Shown here in pieces: positions 1 to 8,900 of a DNA stretch of 21,306 bases. Source of the DNA: Caldithrix sp. (GTDB taxonomy: Bacteria; KSB1; UBA2214; DYKH01). The stretch is taken from NCBI GenBank assembly GCA_020722685.1, contig DYKH01000053.1, positions 13,367 through 34,672 of the forward strand, written 5' to 3'. Below the pieces are notes generated by a model. That model worked only from the letters and a program-made list of their open reading frames with translations, ran no database searches and was not told the origin of the DNA. The position numbers and the translations under genes are program-made. How positions within the stretch are numbered: the first letter of the stretch is position 1; each line of letters opens with the position of its first letter.

Positions 1-606
1 AAAAGCCAATTGGCCCGTCGTTTGGGATGGACGACGCGAGTGCATCCCATCATTCTTTCATCCGGCTCATTGTTGCTTCCCATGGCTTCGGAGATTTTTG
101 GCGTGGCTTCGATGGCCATGACTTCGGACGAAGGGAGGACCTGGACATTCTCTCATTCGCCATACGGGTACGGAGTGGAACAGCCCAGCGTCATTCAGCG
201 CAAAGACGGCAGCTTGGTCGCATTTTTTCGCGATTCAAGTCCGGCCCGCCGGATTCGCTTCAGCGAATCAAGCTACGAAGGCTTGATCTGGACACCGATT
301 CGCAACACCGTTTTGCCCAATCCCGGTTCGGGATTGGAAGCGCTGAAGCTAAAAAGTGGCAGGATTCTCCTGATCTATAATGACGTGGAAGACGATCCGC
401 GCTGCAGTTTGGCGGTCTCCTTGTCGGAAGATGAGGGAAGGACTTGGAAGTGGACTCGTCATATTGAGCGCGACCAATCTGGAAGATATGATTATCCGTC
501 CATTATTCAGACGCAAGATGGTATGATCCATGGGACGTTCAGTTGTAACGTCCGCACCATCAAACACGTGAAGTTTACCGAAGCTTGGGTGCAGGAGGGT
601 GATTGA
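1..606 (+). CDS. Sialidase-fold (BNR/Asp-box) exo-glycosidase-like protein, 3' part
   Basis: This is the C-terminal part of a gene that starts before the window; the frame is open from base 1 to the TGA at 604-606. Two Asp-box motifs (S-x-D-x-G-x-T-W type) are visible: SDEGRTWTF early in the fragment and SEDEGRTWKW in the middle. The order 'PSVIQRKDGSLVAFFRD', a Gly-rich Asn-Pro segment, 'SGRILLIYND', and a closing 'YPSIIQTQDGMIHGTF...IKHVKF' is typical of the six-bladed beta-propeller sialidase superfamily (BNR repeat-like domain, GH33-related). Such proteins remove terminal sialic or other acidic ulosonic sugars, but many members have no known substrate. The catalytic Arg triad and acid/base lie mostly upstream and cannot be judged. 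Whether there is a signal peptide is unknown. Only 3 nt separate it from the downstream GH106 gene, so the two are probably co-transcribed. Fold assignment is confident; substrate is not. Confidence 0.85.
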   Translation, partial: KSQLARRLGWTTRVHPIILSSGSLLLPMASEIFGVASMAMTSDEGRTWTFSHSPYGYGVEQPSVIQRKDGSLVAFFRDSSPARRIRFSESSYEGLIWTPIRNTVLPNPGSGLEALKLKSGRILLIYNDVEDDPRCSLAVSLSEDEGRTWKWTRHIERDQSGRYDYPSIIQTQDGMIHGTFSCNVRTIKHVKFTEAWVQEGD

Positions 607-609
607 GCT

Positions 610-3600
610 ATGCATAGCCAAGATTTGAGTGGCCTTTTTTCTTATGGTATGGGCGTGTTGAGGCGGACGACGCTTGCTTGGGTCCTTACCGGCTTTGCTT
701 TTTGTGGTCACGCCTCTGCGATTGACACCCATGATGCGCTAAAAGAAAACTTTCTCAATCCTCCCGCGGATTGCTGGCCGCACACCTACTGGTTCTGGCC
801 CGGCGGTGCCGTCACCAAGGAGGAGATAACCTGGGAGCTTGAGCAGATGCATGAAAAGGGCATCGGCGGGGTGCTCATCAACAGCGCTTTCGGGCCGATC
901 TATGAAAAGGGAAATCTCGCCTTTCTCTCTAATGAACATCTGCAAATGGTTCGCCACGCCGTTTTGGAAGCCAAGCGCTTGGGCATGGAGGTGATCCTGA
1001 ATTTCAGTCACGGGTGGGTTTTCGGCGGCGACTGGGTGCCGCCGCAAGACCGCAGCCAAAGTTTGGTTTTGGCGCATGTCGATTTATCTGGGCCGCAGAT
1101 GTTTTCCGGCGAGCTGCCCAAATTCATAAAGGCTGCCGATCATCGAGGCGAAATTCGCATCGCGGACATCCCGGATATTGACAAGCTGGTCGCTGTCGTG
1201 GCTGGCCAAGTGGTCGAAGACAAAATCATTGCCTCTACGCTCACCGAGCTGACTCCATTAGTCAAGGATGGGACGCTTCGTTGGCAAGTCCCCCCTGGCC
1301 GTTGGCGTTTGATGTGCTTTTGGCTGAAATATACCGGGCAAAGGAATATCGATCCCAGCGGCGGACAGGATGGCTGGTGCGTGGATCACTTCAGCCGCCA
1401 GGCCATGAGACGTTACTGCGAGTTCATTGGCGGAAAATTCTACCAAGAGGTTGGCGAAGAATTCGGTAAAACGGTGGAAGCTCTGCACTGCGACAGCTTC
1501 GAGCTGGCAAGTCTGCCCAACGGATTCAACTGGAGCGATAGCGTGATGGCAGAGTTCCGCCGAGCAAAAGGCTATGACCTGACAAAGTATCTGCCTGCTC
1601 TCTGGTGGGACGTAGGCAATATTTCTGCAAAAATCCGCTATGATGTAAATGAATTTCTGCATAATGTGGGATTGAAGATATTTTTCCAAAGCTTCCTCGA
1701 ATGGTGCCATGAGCATGGCGTCAAGGCCAGCATGGAGCCGTACGGCTTTACGACAGATATTCTTCAAGGTGCGGGTCTCGTCGACCTGCCGTTTCTGGAA
1801 GTAACCCCTGGCGAAAAAGATGCGGTGCCTTGGTTCGATAACCGTATCGGCCCGCGCGAGTACACGGCTTCGGGTGCGCATCTCTATGGTCGCAACATTA
1901 TCGGGGTGGAGGCTTATACTTACATCCATTGGGAAATTTATCGCGCCACTTTGGAAGAGCTCAAGATCGCCAGCGACGGTTTTCTCTGTGCCGGGGCTAA
2001 CAAGTTCTACAATCATCTGTATGGCTACTGCCCTGAACGGGAGGCCGTGGTTTCACGCTCATTGCCGTGGGAAGCAATGATCAATCACACAAACATTTGG
2101 TGGCCATATTACCCTTTGCTCGCAAAATATCTCGCACGCTGCTGCTACCTGCTGCGACAAGGTCGTTTTGTAGCGGACATCGCCGTCTATTCACCCCTGG
2201 CTAATCAATGGACCTTGAACGTGATGAATGCGCGCAAGTGGACGCGAGAGTTCGATTGGGGCGAATTGGGCAAGCTGTTGCACGCCAACGGCTACTCGTT
2301 CGATCTGATCAACGATGATGCCCTGCAGCATAGAGCGCAAATAAGCGATGGCAAAATTAAGGTTGGGGTCATGGAGTACTCGATACTTCTCCTTCCCAAT
2401 ATCAAAGCCTTGCCAATCGCAAGCATGAAGCTTATCCAAGAGTATGTGCGCACCGGCGGCGTTGTGATTGCTTTAGAGCGACTGCCGGACAGCTCTGTCG
2501 GTTTTGCCGATTATCAGCAGCAAGACGCTGAGGTCAAGGCGATTGCAGAAGAGATGTTTCAGCCGCCGAAGGGAGCCAACGGCACCGGCCCCAGGGACTA
2601 TGGAAAGGGAAGAACATATTTTATCAAGAAGGTGATCCAGCGGCAAGATGTTTTGGATTGGCGCAGCAGCGCCCTGGATCCTTTCGTCAATACCTTGCGG
2701 AAGCATGTGGTTCCGGATGTGGCGATTGATTTCGTCGCTGCCGGCTTGCGAGAGAATAATGGCATTCGCTTCATCCATCGTAGGATGGGGGAGGCAGACA
2801 TATATTTTATCAGCAACATTCAGGACCAGCCAAGCGATATTCTGCTTACCTTTCATGTAAAGGGAAAGATTCCCTGGCATTGGAATCCTAATAGCGGCGA
2901 GGTCGAACGAATCGTCCATTATCAGGAAACGCCTCAAGGCATTGAAATACCGTTGCACCTGAGGCCGTACGAATCAATGTTTGTGCTTTTCAATCCGGGC
3001 GCCGAGGCGCGACATGTGGAGAAAAGCAACTTTTCCCGTATCGAAATCGAGAACGAAAACGGCTTGGTCGCTTTGGCAAACAGAAACGGCAGTCATTATA
3101 CACTTCTGTGTGACGGCTCAGTCTCGGATAAGCGAATCTTTCAAGTGACAGGGGTGCCGGCTGAATTTGCCATCCCCGGGCCTTGGAAATTGACGTTGAT
3201 TGACAAAGAAATGCCCCGAGCTGAGACGGTGCTAACGGAGCTAAAATCATGGACCGAAGACAGCACCAGCCGCCATTTCAGCGGTACCGGAGCCTACTCA
3301 ACAGATTTCCTTTTGCCGAAAGAATATGTTTCTAATGATATCGAATTGGAATTGGATTTGGGCCAAGTCGGCAACGTCGCCAAGGTGGAATTGAACGGCA
3401 AGAACGTCGGCATTTGTTGGATGCGCGGGCAACGATTGAATATCACTCAAAACACTCGCGTCGGGCGAAATCAGTTGCGGGTATCCGTGACCAATACGCT
3501 CATTAATCGGCTCGCGGAAGTGAAAGATGCACCGCCTGTACCCAAAGAGTTGGTTGCGCATTATGGCAGCGGCACGACTTCCTATTCAGCCGCTTTTCGC

Positions 3601-3690
3601 GGCCCGCAGGGATTTAAAGCTTTGCCGGTATCTGGACTGCTCGGTCCGGTAAAAATCATTCCGGCCAAAAAAGTACAAATATTCAATTGA
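610..3690 (+). CDS. Secreted GH106-type alpha-L-rhamnosidase, paralogue 1
   Basis: A 1026-residue protein with an N-terminal signal peptide (basic LRR then a hydrophobic run ending near HASA, residues 17-37). The mature start 'NPPADCWPHTYWFWPGG' followed by 'VTKEEITWELEQMHEKGIGGVLI' is the hallmark of GH106 alpha-L-rhamnosidase-like enzymes (PF17132). Candidate catalytic glutamates lie in CDSFE (E298) and VEAYT (E434), both conserved in the paralogue at 12333; their roles are inferred. A beta-sandwich, galactose-binding-like domain closes the protein (about residues 900-1010, around 'LDLGQVGNVAKVELNG'). Length fits the family. The start at 610 has a GGAGG at 594-598; Met14 (649) would also leave a good signal peptide. 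It probably cleaves terminal alpha-L-rhamnose from an extracellular or periplasmic glycan. It lies in an operon with the upstream sialidase-fold gene and the downstream kdsB-like gene. Compared with paralogue 2 it has a longer loop (about residues 243-257). Confidence 0.88.
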   Translation: MHSQDLSGLFSYGMGVLRRTTLAWVLTGFAFCGHASAIDTHDALKENFLNPPADCWPHTYWFWPGGAVTKEEITWELEQMHEKGIGGVLINSAFGPIYEKGNLAFLSNEHLQMVRHAVLEAKRLGMEVILNFSHGWVFGGDWVPPQDRSQSLVLAHVDLSGPQMFSGELPKFIKAADHRGEIRIADIPDIDKLVAVVAGQVVEDKIIASTLTELTPLVKDGTLRWQVPPGRWRLMCFWLKYTGQRNIDPSGGQDGWCVDHFSRQAMRRYCEFIGGKFYQEVGEEFGKTVEALHCDSFELASLPNGFNWSDSVMAEFRRAKGYDLTKYLPALWWDVGNISAKIRYDVNEFLHNVGLKIFFQSFLEWCHEHGVKASMEPYGFTTDILQGAGLVDLPFLEVTPGEKDAVPWFDNRIGPREYTASGAHLYGRNIIGVEAYTYIHWEIYRATLEELKIASDGFLCAGANKFYNHLYGYCPEREAVVSRSLPWEAMINHTNIWWPYYPLLAKYLARCCYLLRQGRFVADIAVYSPLANQWTLNVMNARKWTREFDWGELGKLLHANGYSFDLINDDALQHRAQISDGKIKVGVMEYSILLLPNIKALPIASMKLIQEYVRTGGVVIALERLPDSSVGFADYQQQDAEVKAIAEEMFQPPKGANGTGPRDYGKGRTYFIKKVIQRQDVLDWRSSALDPFVNTLRKHVVPDVAIDFVAAGLRENNGIRFIHRRMGEADIYFISNIQDQPSDILLTFHVKGKIPWHWNPNSGEVERIVHYQETPQGIEIPLHLRPYESMFVLFNPGAEARHVEKSNFSRIEIENENGLVALANRNGSHYTLLCDGSVSDKRIFQVTGVPAEFAIPGPWKLTLIDKEMPRAETVLTELKSWTEDSTSRHFSGTGAYSTDFLLPKEYVSNDIELELDLGQVGNVAKVELNGKNVGICWMRGQRLNITQNTRVGRNQLRVSVTNTLINRLAEVKDAPPVPKELVAHYGSGTTSYSAAFRGPQGFKALPVSGLLGPVKIIPAKKVQIFN

Positions 3691-3701
3691 TGGAGACCGA
3701 A

Positions 3702-4475
3702 ATGTCAACGACCAAGCCAAAGGTAATTGGGGTTATTCCAGCTCGCTACAACTCTTCAAGACTTCCAGGAAAAATGCTCGTTTCTATTGCCGGGAAGCCT
3801 CTCATCCAATGGGTCTATGAGCATGCTCGTCAAGCTCGCCTGCTGGATGAGCTTTTGGTCGCGGTGGACGATCGCCGGGTTTTTGATTGCGTGTTAGGAT
3901 TCGGCGGCAAGGCGGTCATGACCTCCGCGGAGCACAAATCCGGTACCGATAGGATTGCCGAGGTGATGGAAGATATTGCCGCCGATATCGTCGTCAACAT
4001 TCAAGGTGATATGCCATTCATTGCCACCCAGATGATCGATGAAACCGTAAAGCCGCTTCTCGATTTCCCGGAAATACACATGTCCACTCTGAAAATGCTC
4101 ATTCCGCCGGAAGCCTATTCCGATCCCTCGGTAGTAAAAGTGGTGACCGACGAAAAAGGATTCGCCCTTTACTTTTCCAGATCATTGTTGCCTTTTCCTC
4201 GAATCAGCGAGGGTTTGAAAGTCTATGAGCACATTGGCCTCTACGTTTACCGGAAGGACTTTTTGTTCGAATTTGCCCGTATGCCGCAGACCTATTTGGA
4301 GAGGATTGAATCCCTTGAGCAGCTTCGTGTGATGGAAAAGGGCTATAAGATCTTGGTCGTGGAAACCAAGTGCCCCGATGCCAATCTGCGCGGATTCATG
4401 GTGGATACTCCCGCAGACCTCATCAAGGCTGAGGAGTTAGCAAGGAGATTCATGACTGATACAAGCTTAAAATAG
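3702..4475 (+). CDS. kdsB: 3-deoxy-manno-octulosonate cytidylyltransferase-like (CMP-Kdo synthetase)
   Basis: A 257-residue cytoplasmic nucleotidyltransferase with the full KdsB motif order: IPARYNSSRLPGK (12-24), GKPLIQWVYE (31-40), TSAEHKSGTDRIAEV (74-88), QGD (101-103), YFSRSLLPFPR (157-167), EHIGLYVYRKDFL, LERIESLEQLRVMEKGY, and VDTPADL (234-240). In the known enzyme it activates Kdo with CTP to CMP-Kdo, and Asp103 and Asp235 match the metal-binding Asp pair. The near-invariant QGDEP motif here reads QGDMP (Met104), which is unusual and could mark altered specificity. The start is chosen at ATG 3702 because GGAG at 3692-3695 is 6 nt upstream. A TTG (3687) and an ATG (3690) overlapping the previous stop lack such a site. 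It sits within a glycoside hydrolase operon rather than beside other LPS genes, so it may act on a scavenged Kdo-like sugar or be a second kdsB. The family call is firm; the substrate is less sure. Confidence 0.85.
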   Translation: MSTTKPKVIGVIPARYNSSRLPGKMLVSIAGKPLIQWVYEHARQARLLDELLVAVDDRRVFDCVLGFGGKAVMTSAEHKSGTDRIAEVMEDIAADIVVNIQGDMPFIATQMIDETVKPLLDFPEIHMSTLKMLIPPEAYSDPSVVKVVTDEKGFALYFSRSLLPFPRISEGLKVYEHIGLYVYRKDFLFEFARMPQTYLERIESLEQLRVMEKGYKILVVETKCPDANLRGFMVDTPADLIKAEELARRFMTDTSLK

Positions 4476-4509
4476 AGCGGATAAACTGCCGCGACCAAGG
4501 AGCATGAAA

Positions 4510-5700
4510 ATGGACATTGATAGATCTGTGATTAAGACATTGCTTAGCACGTTGAGCGATGAAACAAAGCAGGCAGTGGAGAAAACAGTTTCCGCGATTG
4601 TCGCCGCCAAATCCAAAAAAGGAAAGGTTGTGGTGGTAACCGGCAGTGGACCGAACGTGCACGAGGGTGTCACGACCCTGATTGCGGAGTTGATGCACAA
4701 GGATATCATCGATGGCGTGACCACCAGCTCGGCGGTGATCGGACACGAGATGGCCGGCGTGCTGGAAGAAGTGAAGCGAGTGGACGGAAGGAAGTTAGGC
4801 TTTACATCCGCCATTCTCCCACGAGGCGATACCTTCGAGATCAGCCTGATGCCGGAGGCCGATTTGCAGCAAATCGCAACGGAGATCATCATTGATCAGG
4901 GATTGATCGCGCGGGCGATGGATTTGGATGGGACCATCATCATCAAAGCGGCCGGTAATATGGGCTATCCTCTGGGTCTGTGGACGGAAAAGCTGGCCAA
5001 GGAAATTCTCTACCTTTCCCGGGGCAAAGCGCTTCCATTCGAAACGATTGCAGGTGCCGGAGCGGATCCTCGCACGATGATCGGCGCCGGCTATGAGTGC
5101 GGCAAGCCGGTCTTGGTGACAGTGCCGCAGTTGGTCGGCAGCGGCATGGTCGGAATTGCGATTGGTGACTCCATCTCGATCATGGAGAGAAGCTCCCGTA
5201 TTGCCAGAATGCTGCAAGAGGCCGATGTCATCATCGAGTCGGCGGTGGTTCTGACGCAGGAAATCCACGACGGCCCGTTCGAGATTCATACCGGTCACGG
5301 AATCTGGTCGCACTGGGAGGGCTATCCCACGTTCAGCTTGGAAGGGAAAACTCTTGTTCGCATCGACCTCGATCCGGTGTTGAAAAAAGCATGGGATTTC
5401 GAGCGGCAATCCAGCGAAGTACAAAAAGCCATCGATACCGGCGGGCCAAAGACCAAGCTGATGGGAATTCCATTCCGTATGGAGATGTCCGGCTTCACCC
5501 GGCTGGAAAACAGCATTCCCATCGTCGCCGACATTGGCGTCATCTGGCCGGTCATCGCCCATCGTCTGGAACAGGAATTGAGCCTACAGCTTGATTTCAT
5601 TTCCTATCCGCAACAGACTCCCGAGGGTCGGAAAATGCGGGAGTGGATCGTTCGCAACATCAAGCCGGTCGACAGAAAGAAGCTTTGTGAGGCTCTGTAA
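4510..5700 (+). CDS. Uncharacterised protein, possible LOR/SDH-like (deoxyhypusine synthase-type NAD-binding) fold
   Basis: A 396-residue protein with no signal peptide or membrane segment, so probably cytoplasmic. After a short helical lead comes a beta-strand/Gly motif, KVVVVTGSGPNVHEG (39-53), then SSAVIGHEMAG (73-83), a Gly/Ala-rich centre (AGAGADPRTMIGAG, 181-194), HDG (253-255), HTGHGIWSHWEG (260-271) and RIDLDPVLKKAWD (284-296). From memory, the order 'GP-x-x-H-x-G', a His-(Glu/Asp) motif and a 'D-hydrophobic-(N/D)-P' motif resembles the C-terminal NAD-binding domain of LOR/SDH and ArgZ-type proteins. The match is distant and may be wrong. The start at ATG 4510 is preferred because AAGGAG at 4497-4502 lies 7 nt upstream; ATG 4504 would leave only 1 nt. 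The gap to the kdsB-like gene is 34 nt, so they are probably co-transcribed. His-rich motifs suggest an enzyme. No function is assigned. Confidence 0.8.
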   Translation: MDIDRSVIKTLLSTLSDETKQAVEKTVSAIVAAKSKKGKVVVVTGSGPNVHEGVTTLIAELMHKDIIDGVTTSSAVIGHEMAGVLEEVKRVDGRKLGFTSAILPRGDTFEISLMPEADLQQIATEIIIDQGLIARAMDLDGTIIIKAAGNMGYPLGLWTEKLAKEILYLSRGKALPFETIAGAGADPRTMIGAGYECGKPVLVTVPQLVGSGMVGIAIGDSISIMERSSRIARMLQEADVIIESAVVLTQEIHDGPFEIHTGHGIWSHWEGYPTFSLEGKTLVRIDLDPVLKKAWDFERQSSEVQKAIDTGGPKTKLMGIPFRMEMSGFTRLENSIPIVADIGVIWPVIAHRLEQELSLQLDFISYPQQTPEGRKMREWIVRNIKPVDRKKLCEAL

Positions 5701-5711
5701 ACCATCGGCAT

Positions 5712-5744
5712 AAACCTGTGAGGTTTTTGAAACCTCACAGGTTT
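5712..5744. repeat. Perfect 15-bp palindromic repeat after the first operon
   Basis: The left arm aaacctgtgaggttt (5712-5726) is perfectly complementary to the right arm aaacctcacaggttt (5730-5744) around a 3-nt loop. It starts 12 nt after the stop of the 396-residue protein gene. No T-run follows, so it is not a classical intrinsic terminator. Its design (CCTGT/ACAGG-type arms just behind a stop codon) matches the hairpin at 15422-15456, which suggests a dispersed REP-like element that may stabilise 3' ends or help stop transcription. Confidence 0.75.
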
Positions 5745-5775
5745 GCTAAAGATCATTTGCATCAAGGAACGAGTT

Positions 5776-5880
5776 ATGACGAAACCGATGAGAAGAACCT
5801 GCCGCATTTTCTGGCCGATCCTGCCTTTCTATTTTCTAAGCAAAACTATTGTACACCAGGGAAGATGCCTAAGGGCATGA
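5776..5880 (+). pseudogene. 34-codon signal-peptide-like reading frame, possible remnant of a lost secreted-protein gene
   Basis: An ATG at 5776 has an AAGGA at 5764-5768, 7 nt upstream. The frame begins with Met-Thr-Lys-Pro-Met-Arg-Arg and then a hydrophobic stretch (IFWPILPFYFL), the pattern of an export signal, and stops at TGA 5878-5880. Reading past that stop in the same frame gives 15 more codons to a TAG near 5925. No domain is recognisable. It may be the 5' end of a deleted secreted glycosidase gene, or chance. The rest of 5745-5985 holds nothing else I can support. Confidence 0.25.
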
Positions 5881-5985
5881 CAGGGAGGCTACGAGGGCAA
5901 GTGGCAAAGGCATCACAGAGTCATTGAGTAGAATGCCTCTCTTTCGGAATCGTACAGGTTTTTTGCAACACTGTGAAACACACTT

Positions 5986-8900
5986 ATGACCAATCTTCAA
6001 TTAAGAAGCATCGAGAAAAAGCTTCAGACGATTAAGAACTATTACTATACTCCCGTCCAGGCTCCCTTGCCGATCAAGTACTTGCCTGGCGATTTGGTCG
6101 ATGCTCCACGCCCCGACCTCGATGACAGCGATTGGCTGGACTTTTCTATTGGACAATTCTGGGGCGGCCATGACAAAACCTGTTGGTTCCGTCTGCCTTT
6201 TCGCATCAAGAAAGAATGGATGGGGAAAAAGCTTGCTGCCATCATTCAGCCAGGCAAAAGATTCGTTTTCAAAAGCAGTGAAGGCGGCGATTTGCGGGAA
6301 TACGAGCTTTTAGTCTATTTGAACGGCGAACCTTTGCAGAGCATTGACGTCCGCAGAAATGAAATTCCTTTGTGGGATAAGGTCACTCCGAACAAGATGA
6401 ATGTGCTCGCCCTAGAAGCATTCAGCGGCTTGGAATCGCACCAGCATTGCCTCGAGCAAGCCGATTTGGTGCTGATCAATGAGGAGGTTCAGGATTTTTA
6501 CTTCAATGCAAAGATGGCACTCGACACCATCACCGCCATTGGGGCTGAGCACTCCGAGGCGGCAAGGTTGATTGCTACGTTGGATCAAGCTCTGCTGCGA
6601 GTCGATTTCTCGCAGCAGGGGAAAGCGCCGTTCTTTTACTCCATTGCCAAGGCCAATGAATACCTGTTGAATCACCTCTATGGCGACTCGTCTGCGAACC
6701 GGCTTTATGCCTCCGTAGTCTGCCTTGGCCATTCGCATCTGGACCTCGCCTGGAAATGGCAGACCAAGCACGGCATCAAAAAAGCTGCTCGCACCAGCGC
6801 CAATGCCTTGCGATTGATGGAACTGTACCCTTCCTTCCGTTTCACTCAAAGTCAAGCGCAACTGTACAAATGGGTGCAGGAGTATTATCCCCAGCTCTTT
6901 GCACGCATCAAAGCCGCAGTCCGCTCCGGCCAATGGGAAGCGACAGGTGGGATGTGGGCCGAAGCGGACTGCAACCTTCCCGGCGGCGAATCCCTGGTTC
7001 GGCAATTTCTCTACGGCAAACGCTACTTTCGCCGTGAGCTGGGGGTCGATCCGCAGGTGGCTTGGCTGCCGGACAGCTTTGGCTTTTGTTACACTCTCCC
7101 GCAGATCATGCAGCAATGCAGCATGCGCTATTTTATGACCACCAAGCTAAGTTGGAACCAGTTCTGCAAATTTCCTTATGACACCTTCTATTGGGAAGGT
7201 TTGGACGGCACCCGAATCTTGGCTCATATGATCACCACCCCGGATCGACGCGGCTGGAACGATTACAGCGTCGACCTGACGCCAGCAAATGTCAAAGCCT
7301 GCTGGGACAATTATCGTCAGCCTCAGGAGAACAACGAGGTGCTGCTATCCTTCGGCTGGGGCGACGGTGGCGGAGGTCCGACCCGCGAAATGCTGGAGAG
7401 TGCGCAACGACTCGATCGTTTCCCGTACTTGCCGCTTGCTCGTCAAGGTCAGGCAGAGAAGTTTTTTTCTGACTTGGAGCAGCGGGTGAAAAGCCTGCCG
7501 GTCTGGAACGACGAGCTCTACCTGCAGTACCACCGCGGCACGTACACTTCGCAGGCTGGAATTAAGAAAAACAATCGCCTTGCCGAAGTCCTGCTTCACA
7601 ACGCAGAGCTGTTCTGCGTCATGGACTTTTTGCGGACCGGAGACTACCCGCAGGAAGACCTGAACCGCTGCTGGGAGCTGGTGCTGCTTAATCAGTTTCA
7701 CGACATTTTGCCCGGCTCCTCCATCGCCGAGGTATATCGGGATAGTGAGGGCGAATTTGGTGAAGTCCGGCAAATTGCTTCCCGGCACCTTGAGAGTGCC
7801 CTGCGACAAATCTCTTCCCGAATAGTCAATGACGGGAAGCAGGAAGCGATCATCGTGTTCAATCCGCTTTCCTGGAGCAGAGAGGATCTTGTCTCGCTTG
7901 CAGTCGATCCGGCTCAGAGTGCAGTCGAGGTTATTGAAGCGGACGGGGAAAAAGTGCCGACCCAGGTGAGCTACGATGGGAAAGAACTGCTGTTTGCAAC
8001 GACGGCGACACCTTCACTCGGTCATCAGACTTTTCGGCTTGTCAAAGAGTCGTCAGCAGGCGCATTCAGCAGCAGCCTCAAGATCACGACCCACGGGATG
8101 GAAAACGGCTTCTTTGCAATAGCCTTCGATGAGCGCGGTTGGATTTCTTCCATTTTTGACAAGAGAAACGATAGGGAGGTGGTTGGCGAGGGCTGCTTTG
8201 CCAATGTCTTGCAGGCCTTTGAAGACCGCCCATTGGCCAACGACGCCTGGGACATTGACATTTTCTATCAAGACAAACGTTTCGAGATTGAGGAGATCGA
8301 TGATGTACGCGTCATCGAGCGAGGCCCGGTGCGCGGCGGCATCCTGCAACAGCGACATTATCTGGATTCAATGATTCTCCAGCGCATCTTCGTCTATGAG
8401 CGAATACCCCGCATTGACTTTGTGACGGAGATCGACTGGCGCCAGCATCAGACTTTGCTCAAAGTCGCCTTTCCGGTTGCGGTTCATGCCAACAAAGCTA
8501 CCTACGAGATTCCCTACGGCAACATCGAACGGCCTACGCACTGGAACACGGATTGGGACAGGGCTCGCTTCGAGGTGCCGGCGCAAAAGTGGGCCGATTT
8601 GTCTGAAGGCGATTATGGAGTGAGCTTATTGAACGACTGCAAATACGGTTATGACATAAGAGGCAATGTCATACGTTTGACCCTGCTGAAATCAGCCGTC
8701 GATCCAGATCCCAATGCCGACATCGGCCATCATAGCTTTTGCTATTCTCTCTATCCCCATGCAGGTGATTGGCGCCACGGACAGACGGTGCAGCGGGCTT
8801 ACGAGCTGAATTATCCCTTGCTCACCCAAGTGGTCAATTGCTCCGGCGAAAAGCTCCGAATGTCGGCGGATTCATTTGCGAAAGTATCCTCGGCCAACGT

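Noticed and set aside
1258..2016. Long minus-strand open frame within GH106 paralogue 1 (similar ones at 4795-5562 and 6412-7116)
   Set aside because: They are antisense shadows of strongly conserved + strand genes. The translations have no recognisable motifs and no ribosome-binding context.
5712..5744. Calling the palindromes at 5712 and 15422 intrinsic terminators
   Set aside because: Neither is followed by a T-rich tract; they fit a repeat or 3' hairpin better.
5718..5927. A 69-codon + strand frame starting inside the palindromic repeat
   Set aside because: Its start lies in the repeat arm and its sequence shows no domain-like pattern; the other frame with a ribosome-binding site at 5776 is more plausible.
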